64,000 bases of DNA from Kushneria avicenniae (GTDB taxonomy: Bacteria; Pseudomonadota; Gammaproteobacteria; Pseudomonadales; Halomonadaceae), in assembly GCF_900112585.1 (NCBI RefSeq), contig NZ_FOLY01000003.1, positions 1-64,000 on the forward strand. The letters run 5' to 3'. The stretch's first letter is position 1; each line of letters opens with the position of its first letter. Below, piece by piece: positions 16,959-25,826 of the stretch. The notes below the pieces were generated by a model. It saw only the letters and a list, made by a program, of their open reading frames with translations, made no database searches and was not told the DNA's origin. Position numbers and translations under genes: made by a program.

Positions 16959-17864
16959 TTAAGGATTGGCCGCGTCGATGCGATAGACATGACGTGCATT
17001 GTCGGCAAACAGCGCATCACGCTCGGCAGCACTCACGCCGCCGACAACCTCGGCGTAGGCGCGCCAGATGTCGGCATAGCCGGCGTAGAGACCGTCGACC
17101 GGATAGTTCGAGGCAAACAGACAGCGCTCAACGCCGAACGTATCGATGGCCTGAAGGATCAGCGGCCGAATACTGCCGGGTGTCCAGTCGTGATCGAGCA
17201 TGCCGAAGCCGGAGAGCTTGATCGCCACGTTGGGCCGCGCTGCCAGCGCCGTCAGGCCATCGCGCCAGGCGCGCCAGCCGGCCGGGGTGGTGCGATCGAC
17301 ATACATGCCGGCGTGATTGATCACGAAGGTCACATCCGGAAAGTCTGCAGCCAGCTGTGCGGCGGCCGGCATCTGACCCGGATAGAGCTGCAGGTCGAAG
17401 GAGAGGCCATGCTCGGCCAGCAGGGCAAAACCTGCCCGCCACTCGGGCTCGCGCATGTAATGGCGCCCGACGTAGTCATAGAGTGGATCGGCATGGACGT
17501 TAAGAATCTGACGCACCCCCCGCACCCGATCGCAGGCGGCCATCTGGCGTGAAATCATCTCGTGGGCGTTCGGAGCCGACAGATCGGCCCCGACGACGAG
17601 GGCGCCAATCAGGTCAGGTGCCCCCGCCTCATTGGCCAGCCCCGTCAGCCACTGCGTCTCCCTGAGCGGATCGGTGGCGTCGGCCTCGATATGCACCACG
17701 GCTTCGATGTCGATATCACCGGCACCCGCCAGCAGTTCGGCGGGGCCGAAGTCGCGAGCCATGGGCGAATAGTCGCCGAGCAGATTGGGCTGCGGGGTCT
17801 CCAGCCACGGCTGGATGCCCAGATCGAGCTGCCAGAAATGGACGTGGGGATCAACGACGCGCAT
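16959..17864 (-). CDS. Amidohydrolase-family lactonase, probable L-rhamnono-1,4-lactonase
   Basis: 301-residue TIM-barrel amidohydrolase (amidohydro_2 family). Metal and substrate motifs are DPHVHFW at the N-terminus, HIEADATDPLRE, FVINHAGMYVDR (His after strand 5) and FASNYPVDGLY (Asp after strand 8). Start ATG 17864 (MRVVDPHVHFW) is chosen over the open frame to 17897 because GGAGG precedes it and the family begins at this motif. It hydrolyses the lactone made by the SDR to L-rhamnonate for RhmD. Related enzymes act on L-fuconolactone; rhamnono-lactone is inferred from RhaT, RhaM and RhmD next door. Overlaps the end of rhaM by 14 bases. Confidence 0.87.
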   Translation of the reverse strand: MRVVDPHVHFWQLDLGIQPWLETPQPNLLGDYSPMARDFGPAELLAGAGDIDIEAVVHIEADATDPLRETQWLTGLANEAGAPDLIGALVVGADLSAPNAHEMISRQMAACDRVRGVRQILNVHADPLYDYVGRHYMREPEWRAGFALLAEHGLSFDLQLYPGQMPAAAQLAADFPDVTFVINHAGMYVDRTTPAGWRAWRDGLTALAARPNVAIKLSGFGMLDHDWTPGSIRPLILQAIDTFGVERCLFASNYPVDGLYAGYADIWRAYAEVVGGVSAAERDALFADNARHVYRIDAANP

Positions 17865-18189
17865 CGTTGGCCTCCTCGTTGAGCGTAAACACCTCATCCA
17901 GCCCTACCGCGATCGGCGAGGCATCGTCATGGGTCGCCATGAGGTCGGCCATGTGCTCCCACCAGCGCTGCATGACCGGCAGCTCGGGCAGCGCATCGAC
18001 GCGATGGTCATCGTCGAGCTGCATCACGGCGAACAGATGGCACGACTGTGGATCGAGAAAGATGCGATAGTCCCGCACGCCGGCCGCGCGCAGGGCGCCC
18101 ACCAGTTCCGGCCAGATCTCGTCGTGACGACGCCGGTATTCGGCCTCCTGGCCGGGGTTCAGCGTCATGCGAAAGGCGCGCAGCGTCAT
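17851..18189 (-). CDS. rhaM: L-rhamnose mutarotase
   Basis: 112-residue alpha/beta ferredoxin-like protein interconverting the anomers of L-rhamnose so that the dehydrogenase receives its preferred form. It aligns with E. coli RhaM: AFRMTLNPGQEAEYRRRHDEIWPEL, RIFLDPQSCHLFAVMQ, QRWWEHMADLMATHDDASPI, EVFTL. The family's catalytic His is in RRRHDEIW. Start 18189 has CGGAGGCTCTC upstream; the longer open frame to 18351 is a shadow over rhmD. Its stop overlaps the lactonase start, implying translational coupling. Confidence 0.93.
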   Translation of the reverse strand: MTLRAFRMTLNPGQEAEYRRRHDEIWPELVGALRAAGVRDYRIFLDPQSCHLFAVMQLDDDHRVDALPELPVMQRWWEHMADLMATHDDASPIAVGLDEVFTLNEEANDARR

Positions 18190-18205
18190 GAGAGCCTCCG
18201 AAGCA

Positions 18206-19390
18206 TCAATGCGTGTAGGGCCGGGCCAGGGTGCTGTCCGGATTGAGGCGCACCCCGAAGCCCGGCGCGTCGAGTTTCGAGGCCCGCATGCGCCCGTTTT
18301 CCGGCACGGGCTCATCCAGCAGCAGCGGGTTGAACATCGGCACGACCTCATCGGCCTGCGGCGCCATCATCAGAAATTCGGCGAAGGGGCTGTTGGTGCG
18401 GGTCACCACGAAGTGATAGCTGTAGACGGAAGAGCCGTGCGGTACGACCAGGGTGTTATGGGCATCCGCCAGAGCAGAAATCTTCACCAGCTCGGTAACA
18501 CCGCCACACCAGCCGACATCGGGCTGGATGATGTCGCAGCAGCCCATCTCCAGCAGCATGCGAAAGCCCCAGCGGGTGGCTTCATGCTCGCCGGTGGTGA
18601 CCAGCATGCCCGCCGGAACACTCTTTTTGAGCGCGGCATACCCCCAGTAGTCATCCGGCGGCAGTGCCTCTTCGATCCACTTGAGACCGTGCGCTTTCGC
18701 GCCCTGTGCCAGCCGGGTGGCATAGTCAAGATCCAGGCTCATCCAGCAGTCGAACATCAGCCAGAAGTCGTCACCAACGCGCTCACGCATGTCGGCCAGC
18801 TGGGCGAGGTTTTTCTCAAGGCCCGCATCACCCTCGGCGGGGCCATGCTTGAGGGGCATCTTGCCGCCGATAAAGCCCATCTTCTGCGCCAGGTCAGGAC
18901 GCGCGCCGGTGGCGTAGAACTGCAGCTCATCGCGGACCGGACCGCCCAGCAGGGCATGTACCGGCTCATCACGAATCTTGCCCAACAGATCCCATAGGGC
19001 CAGATCGACACCGGAAATGGTGTTGAGCACCACGCCCTTGCGGCCGTAGAACAGCGTGGCGTGAAACATCTGATCCCAGATCTTCTCGATGTCGGTGACA
19101 CGCTGCCCCTCGACGAATCGGGCCAGGTGTTTTTCGACGATAAAGGCACCGATCTCGCCGGCGGTGGTCACGCCGAATCCCACCGTGCCATCGCTGGCCT
19201 CGACCTCGACCACCAGTGTGCCCAGCACGTTGAGACCGAAGCTGCGACGCGTCATGCGGTAGTCGGGGTACTTGCTCATGGGCGTCGAGATCTGGCTGTC
19301 GATCCAGTGACCTTCGCCCTGATCGTGATAGTCGGCGCCACCGCCACGAACGGTGTAGGCACGTATCTGTTTGATGGTGGGCATCGACAT
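18206..19390 (-). CDS. rhmD: L-rhamnonate dehydratase (enolase superfamily)
   Basis: 394-residue enolase-superfamily enzyme dehydrating L-rhamnonate to 2-keto-3-deoxy-L-rhamnonate with Mg2+. It follows E. coli RhmD closely: [63 protein letters not shown], the metal-binding Asp in [10 protein letters not shown], Glu in [11 protein letters not shown] and [10 protein letters not shown], and the catalytic His in [12 protein letters not shown]. It is the first gene of the operon running rhmD-rhaM-lactonase-rhaT-SDR-rhmA-MFS-aldA-lldD, and is divergent from the LysR regulator. A weak site (AAAGGGAAATGCC) precedes the ATG. Confidence 0.94.
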   Translation of the reverse strand: MSMPTIKQIRAYTVRGGGADYHDQGEGHWIDSQISTPMSKYPDYRMTRRSFGLNVLGTLVVEVEASDGTVGFGVTTAGEIGAFIVEKHLARFVEGQRVTDIEKIWDQMFHATLFYGRKGVVLNTISGVDLALWDLLGKIRDEPVHALLGGPVRDELQFYATGARPDLAQKMGFIGGKMPLKHGPAEGDAGLEKNLAQLADMRERVGDDFWLMFDCWMSLDLDYATRLAQGAKAHGLKWIEEALPPDDYWGYAALKKSVPAGMLVTTGEHEATRWGFRMLLEMGCCDIIQPDVGWCGGVTELVKISALADAHNTLVVPHGSSVYSYHFVVTRTNSPFAEFLMMAPQADEVVPMFNPLLLDEPVPENGRMRASKLDAPGFGVRLNPDSTLARPYTH

Positions 19391-19646
19391 GGCATTTCCC
19401 TTTTGAAGTCCGAATCAGAGACAAAAAAGGAATACCGGGAAATGCAAAGACTGGCTAATGCAGGCTACGGCGCTTTCGATACCCTTTGGTTATCACACCG
19501 CGAGAAGCGCTCCATACCGGTAACCCTGCGTTTTAGCTGATAAAAGAAGTGTACATCGCCTGGACCAATGTCTTATGGCCGGAAGCTGCCATGCGCCTGC
19601 GTTATCAATACGCTGTCACCAATGATGGCTCAGGAGGAGATCTCAC
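19391..19646. promoter_or_regulatory. Divergent promoter region, rhamnose operon / LysR gene
   Basis: 256 bases without a gene. It contains an imperfect palindrome GATACC-CTTT-GGTTATC (19478-19494), a plausible LysR-type site, and a second GGTAACC further right (about 19519-19525). These are visual matches only. The LysR gene has a strong ribosome-binding site (CAGGAGGAGATCTCAC). Confidence 0.4.
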
Positions 19647-20648
19647 ATGTCGGAGACGCACAGGCAGGCCGCACTGCTCAATCGTCTGCGTTACAAGCAT
19701 CTGCGTCTGATGGCACTGCTGGACGAGCAGCGCAATCTGCATCGGGTGGCCGTGATTCTGAACATGTCGCAGCCGGCCGCGACACGCATGCTGCACGATA
19801 TCGAAAATATCTTTGCCTGCACGCTGTTCGAGCGCACGCCCCGCGGTGTCCAGCCAACCGATACCGGGGAGGTGCTGATCGAGTTTGCCCACGGCGCGCT
19901 CAATCGCCTGGATCGCTGCGCGACCTCGCTGCAGCGTCATCAGCTGGGCGATCAGGGGCAACTCGCCATTGGGGCGGTGATGGGGGCTGCGCCGGATCTG
20001 GTGGCGGAAGCTGTCATCGAACTCAAGCGTCAGCGTCCGCTGCTTCAGGTACGACTGCTGGGCGAAACCAGTGACCAACTGGTCGAGCTTTTGACGCAAA
20101 ACCGGATCGACATGGCGATTGCCCGTCATGTCACGGCACTACAGCACAACCTGTTCGATTTTGAGCCGCTGGGCAATGAGCGCATGCTGGCCGTCGTGCG
20201 TCAGGGACATCCTCTGGCTGGCGCTGGAAAAGTGGCACTGGCAGAGACGCTGGAGCAGTGGCCGTGGATACTTCAGCCGATCGAGAGCCCGGCCCGGCAG
20301 GCACTGGAGAAGGAGTTCGAAATGGCAGGGCTGATGTCACCGCGCGATATCATTGAGTGCGGCTCCATTTTTGCTGCCCTGCAGCTGGTCCGGTGCAGCG
20401 ACAGCATTCTGGTCATGGCGGAGTCGGTGCTGCGCGATTACCTGCATACCGGCATGATCATCCCCCTGCCGCTGTCGCTGGGTCGAACGCTGCCGCCCTA
20501 TGGCATCATGACGCGGCGGGAAGAGCCGTTGAGCGAGCCGATGCAGCAGCTCTGCGCTCATCTGCGCTCGATCGCGGCCCGCCGGGAGCGCTCGACGCTG
20601 GCGCTGGACAGCTCCCATCCAGTGCCTTTCACTGCCAGTAGCCAGTAA
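19647..20648 (+). CDS. LysR-type transcriptional regulator, probable rhamnose-operon regulator
   Basis: 333 residues. An N-terminal winged helix-turn-helix spans about residues 15-75 (LRLMALLDEQRNLHRVAVILNMSQPAATRML, ERTPRGVQPTDTGEVL), and a C-terminal LysR substrate-binding domain follows (GQLAIGAVMGAAPDLVAEAV, MAIARHVTAL). It belongs to the GbpR/sugar-type branch by appearance. It is divergent from rhmD with a 256-base intergenic region, the classic position for a LysR regulator of the neighbouring operon; the inducer could be L-rhamnose or a pathway acid. Known rhamnose regulators are more often AraC or DeoR types, so this assignment rests on position. Confidence 0.8.
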   Translation: MSETHRQAALLNRLRYKHLRLMALLDEQRNLHRVAVILNMSQPAATRMLHDIENIFACTLFERTPRGVQPTDTGEVLIEFAHGALNRLDRCATSLQRHQLGDQGQLAIGAVMGAAPDLVAEAVIELKRQRPLLQVRLLGETSDQLVELLTQNRIDMAIARHVTALQHNLFDFEPLGNERMLAVVRQGHPLAGAGKVALAETLEQWPWILQPIESPARQALEKEFEMAGLMSPRDIIECGSIFAALQLVRCSDSILVMAESVLRDYLHTGMIIPLPLSLGRTLPPYGIMTRREEPLSEPMQQLCAHLRSIAARRERSTLALDSSHPVPFTASSQ

Positions 20649-20717
20649 TGGAAAAGACACGCCCCGAATACCGTAAGCCCTGCATACTTTTTTGCCCACT
20701 GACTGTCGGAGCCCCTC

Positions 20718-21470
20718 ATGGCACAGCTGACCTGCCGCTTCGCCTCGCAGATTCTCGACATCACGCTGTCTCTCAATGCCATCGTTCCCGAACATGCCCG
20801 GGAACCGTCCCCCGTGCTCTACCTGCTGCATGGCCTGTCCGACGACGATAGTGCGTGGCAGCGTTTCAGTGCCATCGAGCGCTATGCCGAACAGTACGGC
20901 ATTGCTGTGATCATGCCGCAGGTGGGGCGAAGCTATTACACCGACATGGCGTATGGACCAGACTGGTATCGGTTTTTGAGCGAAGAACTGCCGGTCATCA
21001 GCGAGCGACTGTTTCCAATCTCGACCCGTCGGGAGGATACCTTTGTGGTCGGCCATTCCATGGGCGGCTATGGCGCCTTCAAGTGGGCACTGCTCGAGCC
21101 CGAGCGCTTTGCCGCGGCTGCCAGCCTGTCAGGCTCGCTGGACATCGTGGCCGTGGGCCAGCGCGAGACGCCGCCACCGGAGTATCCGCTGATCTTTGAT
21201 GGCTCTCCTGCCGGCACCGATGATGACCTGTTTGAACTGCTCAAGCGCTACGCGACGCCCTGCGCCTGTCAGCCAGCGCTGTTTCAATGGTGCGGTCAAC
21301 AGGACTTCTTATATGAAGTGAACCTGCGCTTTCGTGATGCTGCTCGCGACAGCGCACTGGCGCTGGACTGGTACGAGAGCCCCGGCGATCACCAGTGGCG
21401 TTACTGGGACCGTCAGATACAGCGGGTGCTCAAATGGCTGCCGATCCACCACTCGCCCTTGCATCGTTGA
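20718..21470 (+). CDS. Esterase of the EstA / S-formylglutathione hydrolase-like family
   Basis: 250-residue alpha/beta hydrolase (esterase D family). The oxyanion region is LYLLHGLSDDD, the nucleophile is S114 in VGHSMGGYGAF, Asp is in CGQQDFLYEVN and His in SPGDHQWRYW, so the triad is complete. Similar proteins hydrolyse short-chain acyl esters (tributyrin-type) and some deacylate sugars. No signal peptide, so it is cytoplasmic. Start ATG 20718 follows CGGAGCCCCTC. It lies 69 bases after the LysR gene on the same strand and has its own terminator; a link to rhamnose use is possible but not shown. Confidence 0.82.
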   Translation: MAQLTCRFASQILDITLSLNAIVPEHAREPSPVLYLLHGLSDDDSAWQRFSAIERYAEQYGIAVIMPQVGRSYYTDMAYGPDWYRFLSEELPVISERLFPISTRREDTFVVGHSMGGYGAFKWALLEPERFAAAASLSGSLDIVAVGQRETPPPEYPLIFDGSPAGTDDDLFELLKRYATPCACQPALFQWCGQQDFLYEVNLRFRDAARDSALALDWYESPGDHQWRYWDRQIQRVLKWLPIHHSPLHR

Positions 21471-21530
21471 CACCTTAAAGATGCCCTTTTTCAAGACGCC
21501 CTTTCAAAAACACGGCCCCCGTCAGAAACA

Positions 21531-21557
21531 CGACACCCGGCACGTAGCCGGGTGTCG
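21531..21557 (+). terminator. Hairpin after the esterase gene
   Basis: Perfect 11-bp stem CGACACCCGGC/GCCGGGTGTCG with a 5-base loop, 60 bases after the esterase stop. The downstream T content is low (TAGTCTTC). Confidence 0.65.
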
Positions 21558-21604
21558 TAGTCTTCAGGGCAGTATGTCCATTAACGTTCGGTGATCACCA
21601 ACGT

Positions 21605-21763
21605 TTACTGATAACCGCGGTGGAACGTTTCACCCTGACCACCAGCATAAGCGTCTTCCACGGCCTCCATGAAGTGACCGCTGTTCGCCGAAACCCCCAT
21701 GGCGGCAAAAACAGCAAGAACAGCCAGCGCAGTCACGACAAAATAAACAATCAGAATTCCCAT
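21605..21763 (-). CDS. 52-residue single-span membrane protein
   Basis: A short open frame on the minus strand starting ATG at 21763 with a good ribosome-binding site (CAGGGAGCACCGCT) and ending TAA at 21605. It encodes MGILIVYFVVTALAVLAVFA then a polar tail with HFMEAVEDAYAGG and ending HRGYQ. The first ~25 residues form one transmembrane helix. The site, hydrophobic N-terminus, and sensible codon use support a real gene; the family is unknown to me. It is convergent with the esterase across the hairpin at 21531-21557. Confidence 0.6.
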   Translation of the reverse strand: MGILIVYFVVTALAVLAVFAAMGVSANSGHFMEAVEDAYAGGQGETFHRGYQ

Positions 21764-22404
21764 AGCGGTGCTCCCTGGTAGCGATTATCACGCGTCTCGA
21801 TACTGCCCTGCCCATTATTTGTTTGTTCTTTCTATTACAAGGGCAAACAACCTTTTATAATTTTATATGCAAGATCCACGATGTACCGTACTAAAATCAG
21901 TTGTCGATTGTTGTTAATCAAGAGCAAAAAGTCGTTTGAAATTCAGCGCTCGTCATACAATCGACACAATCATCATGCCTTACATTATTCGTCAACGGGA
22001 TTATCCGATGGTCTACAAAAAGTAATGAAATGTAATTATGCTCAGGCGCTTGAAAACCCAGCCATGACGCCTGAAATCGCGGTTTCTGGAGGATCTCTCT
22101 TGGGCGAAAGGCCGATAGGACGTTCGTCTTTATTTTATAAAAAACTGATTAAACAGCGCTTCAAGGCTTCTCGCCCTGACCGTCATCAACACTTTAAATG
22201 CAGCCTTTTTGATATTTAAAACACACCTCTCAGTCTTTTTATCGACGCACAATATTGCATAGATAAACCTGCCTAATAAAACGATATTACCGTTCACATC
22301 CGAATAAAAAATTGCAGCCTGCACCGACAGCCCTGCCGGCCTGCAACCACCTGATGTTTTAAAACGTGATCAATTAATAAAAGCAACACATTCAGGAATG
22401 GATC
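21764..22404. other. 640-base AT-rich leader upstream of the sugar transferase
   Basis: This stretch is clearly more AT-rich than its surroundings and holds no frame I can support; a 112-codon frame at 21881-22219 has no ribosome-binding site, odd composition and no recognisable motif. Near 22312-22346 TTGCAG and CTGCAA form the arms of a long inverted repeat. Probably promoter and untranslated leader of the following gene; I did not find a JUMPstart (ops) element. Confidence 0.45.
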
Positions 22405-23691
22405 ATGGACATGACAACACGACCGATACGAGGCAACCACCGGCACTCGCTGTGGTATGAGCGCATTCTCTTGAGCTTTCGGGTTCACTACCTTCTCGGG
22501 CTGACGCTGACTTCCCTGCTGCCGGCCCTGTGGAGTCGTGAGTGGCACGGCTCATCGGTGGAAGGCATGGGGACCAGTACTGCCATGCTGGCCAGCGCCG
22601 TCGCCTGGATGGTGGCGTTTCGCGCCGTGCATCAACTTTCCCGGCATCCGGGTGCCGACCCCTGTATGTATGTTTTCCCCGTGGTCACGGCTGTTTATCT
22701 ATCAATACTGGCGCTGCTGGAGCTGATGGCCATCCCCTTTGACCTGATACAACTGCTGATGTCAGGCGTGCTCGCCCTATTATGCGGCTGGGTCGGCTAT
22801 CGGATCACGCGACGCTATCGTCGACGCAAGATGGCGCTGGTACCGCTGGGCAATATTCGGGAATGGTTCAGTCATCAGGACATTGATCAGCGCTGGCTGT
22901 CAGAACCGGGCCTTGACAACCTGCGCGTGGATGGCGTGATCGTGGATCTCTCCTGCGATTTAAGCGATGAGTGGCAGCGCTTTCTGGCCGACTGCACCAT
23001 CAAACGCATTCCAGTGCATGATGCTCGCCGTTTTGGCGAGGCCTTCACCGGGCGTATCGGCCTCGATCAGATTCATGCCAATCGCTATGGCTCGCTGATG
23101 CCCAGAACCAGCTATGAGCTTTTCAAGCGACTGGCCGATATTCTTGCAGCGCTTTTGATGCTGCCGGCAGCGCTGCCGATCATGGGCGTGGCCGCCATAC
23201 TGATCAAGCGTAACGACCCGGGTCCAATCCTGTTTCGCCAGCGCCGTTCGGGCTTTCAGGGCGAGGAGTTCGACGTCTACAAGATGCGCAGCATGTATGT
23301 GAACCCGGATGATGTTCGCCCTACCCAGGAGGGCGATGACCCGCGCATCACGAAGGTCGGCAAATATCTGCGCAAGTACCGCATCGATGAGCTGCCTCAG
23401 CTTTTCAACGTGCTCAAGGGCGAAATGAGTCTGATCGGCCCGCGTCCCGAGACGCCGGCACTGACCGAGGCCTACGAGCGCGACATTCCGTTCTTTCGCT
23501 ATCGCCATGTGGTCAGACCCGGCATCTCCGGCTGGGCGCAGGTCGAGCAGGGCTACGCCTCGGAAGTCGAAGGCTCGCGCATCAAGCTCGAATACGACTT
23601 TTACTATATCCGCAACTTCTCGTTCTGGATGGACCTGCTGGTCGTGATTCGCACCATTCGTACTGTCTTCACCGGCTCCGGGTCGCGCTGA
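22405..23691 (+). CDS. Undecaprenyl-phosphate sugar-1-phosphate transferase (WcaJ/PssY-like)
   Basis: 428 residues. Four transmembrane segments fill the first ~135 residues; a further membrane hairpin comes before the catalytic domain (KRLADILAALLMLPAALPIMGVAAI, about 235-265). The catalytic C-terminus has the bacterial sugar transferase motifs GPILFRQRRSGFQGEEFDVYKMRSM, KVGKYLRKYRIDELPQLFNVLKGEMSLIGPRPE and RPGISGWAQV. It transfers a hexose-1-phosphate from a UDP-sugar to undecaprenyl phosphate, starting an exopolysaccharide repeat unit. No other polysaccharide genes adjoin, so it is an isolated initiating transferase. AGGAATGGATC precedes the ATG. Confidence 0.9.
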   Translation: MDMTTRPIRGNHRHSLWYERILLSFRVHYLLGLTLTSLLPALWSREWHGSSVEGMGTSTAMLASAVAWMVAFRAVHQLSRHPGADPCMYVFPVVTAVYLSILALLELMAIPFDLIQLLMSGVLALLCGWVGYRITRRYRRRKMALVPLGNIREWFSHQDIDQRWLSEPGLDNLRVDGVIVDLSCDLSDEWQRFLADCTIKRIPVHDARRFGEAFTGRIGLDQIHANRYGSLMPRTSYELFKRLADILAALLMLPAALPIMGVAAILIKRNDPGPILFRQRRSGFQGEEFDVYKMRSMYVNPDDVRPTQEGDDPRITKVGKYLRKYRIDELPQLFNVLKGEMSLIGPRPETPALTEAYERDIPFFRYRHVVRPGISGWAQVEQGYASEVEGSRIKLEYDFYYIRNFSFWMDLLVVIRTIRTVFTGSGSR

Positions 23692-23744
23692 TCCTGATTT
23701 GATTCATACAGGTTATAGCCAACAGGATATGGTCGACACATGAA

Positions 23745-23767
23745 AAGGCCCGCCAATGGCGGGCCTT
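23745..23767. terminator. Bidirectional terminator between sugar transferase and tctA
   Basis: 10-bp stem AAGGCCCGCC/GGCGGGCCTT with a 3-base loop. On the minus strand it continues into TTTT, on the plus strand into TTGTTG. It lies between two convergent genes. Confidence 0.8.
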
Positions 23768-23789
23768 GTTGCGTTGAAAGCCACAGGCA

Positions 23790-25298
23790 TCAGGGACTGG
23801 CCGGCACCACGGCACGGCGTCGGCGCCAGCCGCGATACATCGGCAGCACCACCATCAGCACTACCAGCGCCCAGCCCCCCCAGGTGATCGGGCTCGACCA
23901 CAGAATCGATAGCTCACCGTTGGAGATCGACAGCGCACGACGCAGGTTCTGCTCCATGATGCCGCCCAGGATAAAGCCCAACAGCACCGCGGAAAGCGGA
24001 AAGTCGAACTTGCGCAGGATATAGCCCACCACGCCGATCACGATCATCAAAAAGAGATCAAAGGTGGTGGCATGCACCCCATAGACCCCGATGGCGGTCA
24101 CGATCGCGATGCCCGGCACCAGCGCCCAGTAGGGCACGGCCAGAATTTTGGTGAACACGCGGATCAGCGGAATGTTCATCACCACCAGCATGACGTTGGC
24201 AATAAACAGCGAGGCAATCAGCCCCCAGACCAGCTGCGGGTCGGTCTGAAACAGCAGCGGACCGGGCGTGATGTTGTAAAGCGTCAGCGCCCCCAGCATG
24301 ACCGCCGTGGTACCGGAGCCGGGCACGCCCAGCGTCAGCATTGGTACCATCGAGCCGCATGCTGCGGCACTGTTGGCGGTTTCCGGCGCGGCCAGACCGC
24401 GCAGATCACCTTCGCCGAAGCGGTTGTCACGCGTGGCCATGCGCTTTTCGCTCATGTAGGCCACGGCACTGGCCATCGTTGCTCCAGCACCCGGCAGAAT
24501 CCCCATGAAAAAGCCGACGACACCGCTACGAATGACCGTCCATTTGACCAGCATGGCCTCTTTGGCATTGAACAGCATTCGACCGCTGGTCTTGAGCGCG
24601 CTCTGGCCGTAATAGGTACGCTCGAGCAGCACCAGAATTTCGCTGATGCTGAAAAGCCCGAGCACCAGCACCACGAACTGGATGCCATCCGCCAGCCCCA
24701 GCGCCCCAAAGGTAAAGCGATAGACACCGCTGTTGGCATCAATGCCGACGCAGGCCAGCAGCAGGCCGATCAGCGAGGCCACGGCCGTTTTCATCGGCTT
24801 GTTACCGGCCATGCCCGCCAGACAGGCAATGGCAAACACCATCATCACGAAGTATTCGGCCGGGCCGAACGCCACCGCCCATCTGGCCAGCAGCGGTGCG
24901 AAGATGGTCACACCAATGGTGGCGATCAGTCCGCCCATGAAGGAGCCTGCCGCCGAGATGGACAGTGCAATGCCGCCCTTGCCCTGACGCGCCAGCGGGT
25001 GGCCATCCAGGGCGGTCATGACCGCCGAGGCCTCACCGGGAATGTTCAAAAGAATCGACGAAATACGCCCGCCGTACTCACAGCCCAGATAGACGGCCGC
25101 CAGCAGAATCAGCGAGGTTTCCGGCGGCAGACCGAGCGCAAAGGCGATCGGAATCAGAAGCGCCACGCCGTTGATCGGTCCCAGCCCCGGCAGCAGGCCG
25201 ACGACGGTGCCGATCAGCGTGCCGCACAGGGCCGTCAACAGGTTCAGCGGCGTGGTCGCCACGCCAAACCCCTGGCCCAGATATCCCAGTGTTTCCAT
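23790..25298 (-). CDS. tctA: Tripartite tricarboxylate transporter, large permease subunit
   Basis: 502-residue membrane protein with about eleven or twelve helices. Family motifs are visible: GTLIGTVVGLLPGLGPINGVALLIP near the N-terminus, AAVYLGCEYGGRISSILLNIPGEASAVMTALDG, and GILPGAGATMASAVAYMSEKR plus VPGSGTTAVMLGAL in the middle. It is the main translocating subunit of a TTT system driven by ion gradients, working with TctB and the binding protein TctC. Gene order tctC-tctB-tctA on the minus strand, with tctDE divergent, is the classic layout. Substrate (citrate-like or other carboxylate) cannot be read from sequence. Confidence 0.92.
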   Translation of the reverse strand: METLGYLGQGFGVATTPLNLLTALCGTLIGTVVGLLPGLGPINGVALLIPIAFALGLPPETSLILLAAVYLGCEYGGRISSILLNIPGEASAVMTALDGHPLARQGKGGIALSISAAGSFMGGLIATIGVTIFAPLLARWAVAFGPAEYFVMMVFAIACLAGMAGNKPMKTAVASLIGLLLACVGIDANSGVYRFTFGALGLADGIQFVVLVLGLFSISEILVLLERTYYGQSALKTSGRMLFNAKEAMLVKWTVIRSGVVGFFMGILPGAGATMASAVAYMSEKRMATRDNRFGEGDLRGLAAPETANSAAACGSMVPMLTLGVPGSGTTAVMLGALTLYNITPGPLLFQTDPQLVWGLIASLFIANVMLVVMNIPLIRVFTKILAVPYWALVPGIAIVTAIGVYGVHATTFDLFLMIVIGVVGYILRKFDFPLSAVLLGFILGGIMEQNLRRALSISNGELSILWSSPITWGGWALVVLMVVLPMYRGWRRRRAVVPASP

Positions 25299-25301
25299 GG
25301 T

Positions 25302-25760
25302 TCAGACTCCCAGTCCTGACAGTACGCCCAGCGGCAGCGGCACATCCAGCAGCCGGTCAAACAGACCGTAAAAGGCCAGTGCCATGACGGCGGCGGTGAT
25401 CACGCTGGTTACCCAGCGCCCGTTGTAGAGCCGGCACATGGCGATGGCGAAGAGAAAGGCCGAGACCACAAAGCCCAGCTTTTCAAAGAAAAACGCAAAC
25501 AGGGACAGCGCCAGTACGCACAGCACCAGCCGTCCCAGCACCTGCCGGGTCAGCGGGGTATCGGCGTTTTCCTCTGCCATGTGCCCCGGGCGGATAATCA
25601 GATAGACCGTACCGGCCGCCAGCAGGGCCAGCAGCAGCAGCGGGAAGGCGCGCGGGCCGACCGGCTCATAGGAAAAGGGCGCCTCATAGGTGGTGGTGGC
25701 GTAGGCCAGCACCGCATAGACGACCAGCAGGGCCGTCAGGAAAAGACGTTGATAGATCAT
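25302..25760 (-). CDS. tctB: Tripartite tricarboxylate transporter, small permease subunit
   Basis: 152-residue protein with four hydrophobic segments, the usual TctB size and shape (PVGPRAFPLLLLALLAAGTVYL, KLGFVVSAFLFAIAMCRLYNGRW, GLFDRLLDVPLPLGVL are family-like). Start ATG 25760 (MIYQRLFLTAL) has GGAGCCTGCC upstream; the frame is open to 25796 but without a site. Only three bases separate its stop from the tctA start. Confidence 0.88.
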   Translation of the reverse strand: MIYQRLFLTALLVVYAVLAYATTTYEAPFSYEPVGPRAFPLLLLALLAAGTVYLIIRPGHMAEENADTPLTRQVLGRLVLCVLALSLFAFFFEKLGFVVSAFLFAIAMCRLYNGRWVTSVITAAVMALAFYGLFDRLLDVPLPLGVLSGLGV

Positions 25761-25826
25761 GGCAGGCTCCGGACAGACAGCCGGCAGCGCAGACAACCCG
25801 ACAGGCTGCCTGCGCTGCAGTCGATG

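Noticed and set aside
21881-22219. 112-codon frame on + strand in the AT-rich leader
   Set aside because: No ribosome-binding site, no recognisable motif, composition of non-coding DNA; likely chance.
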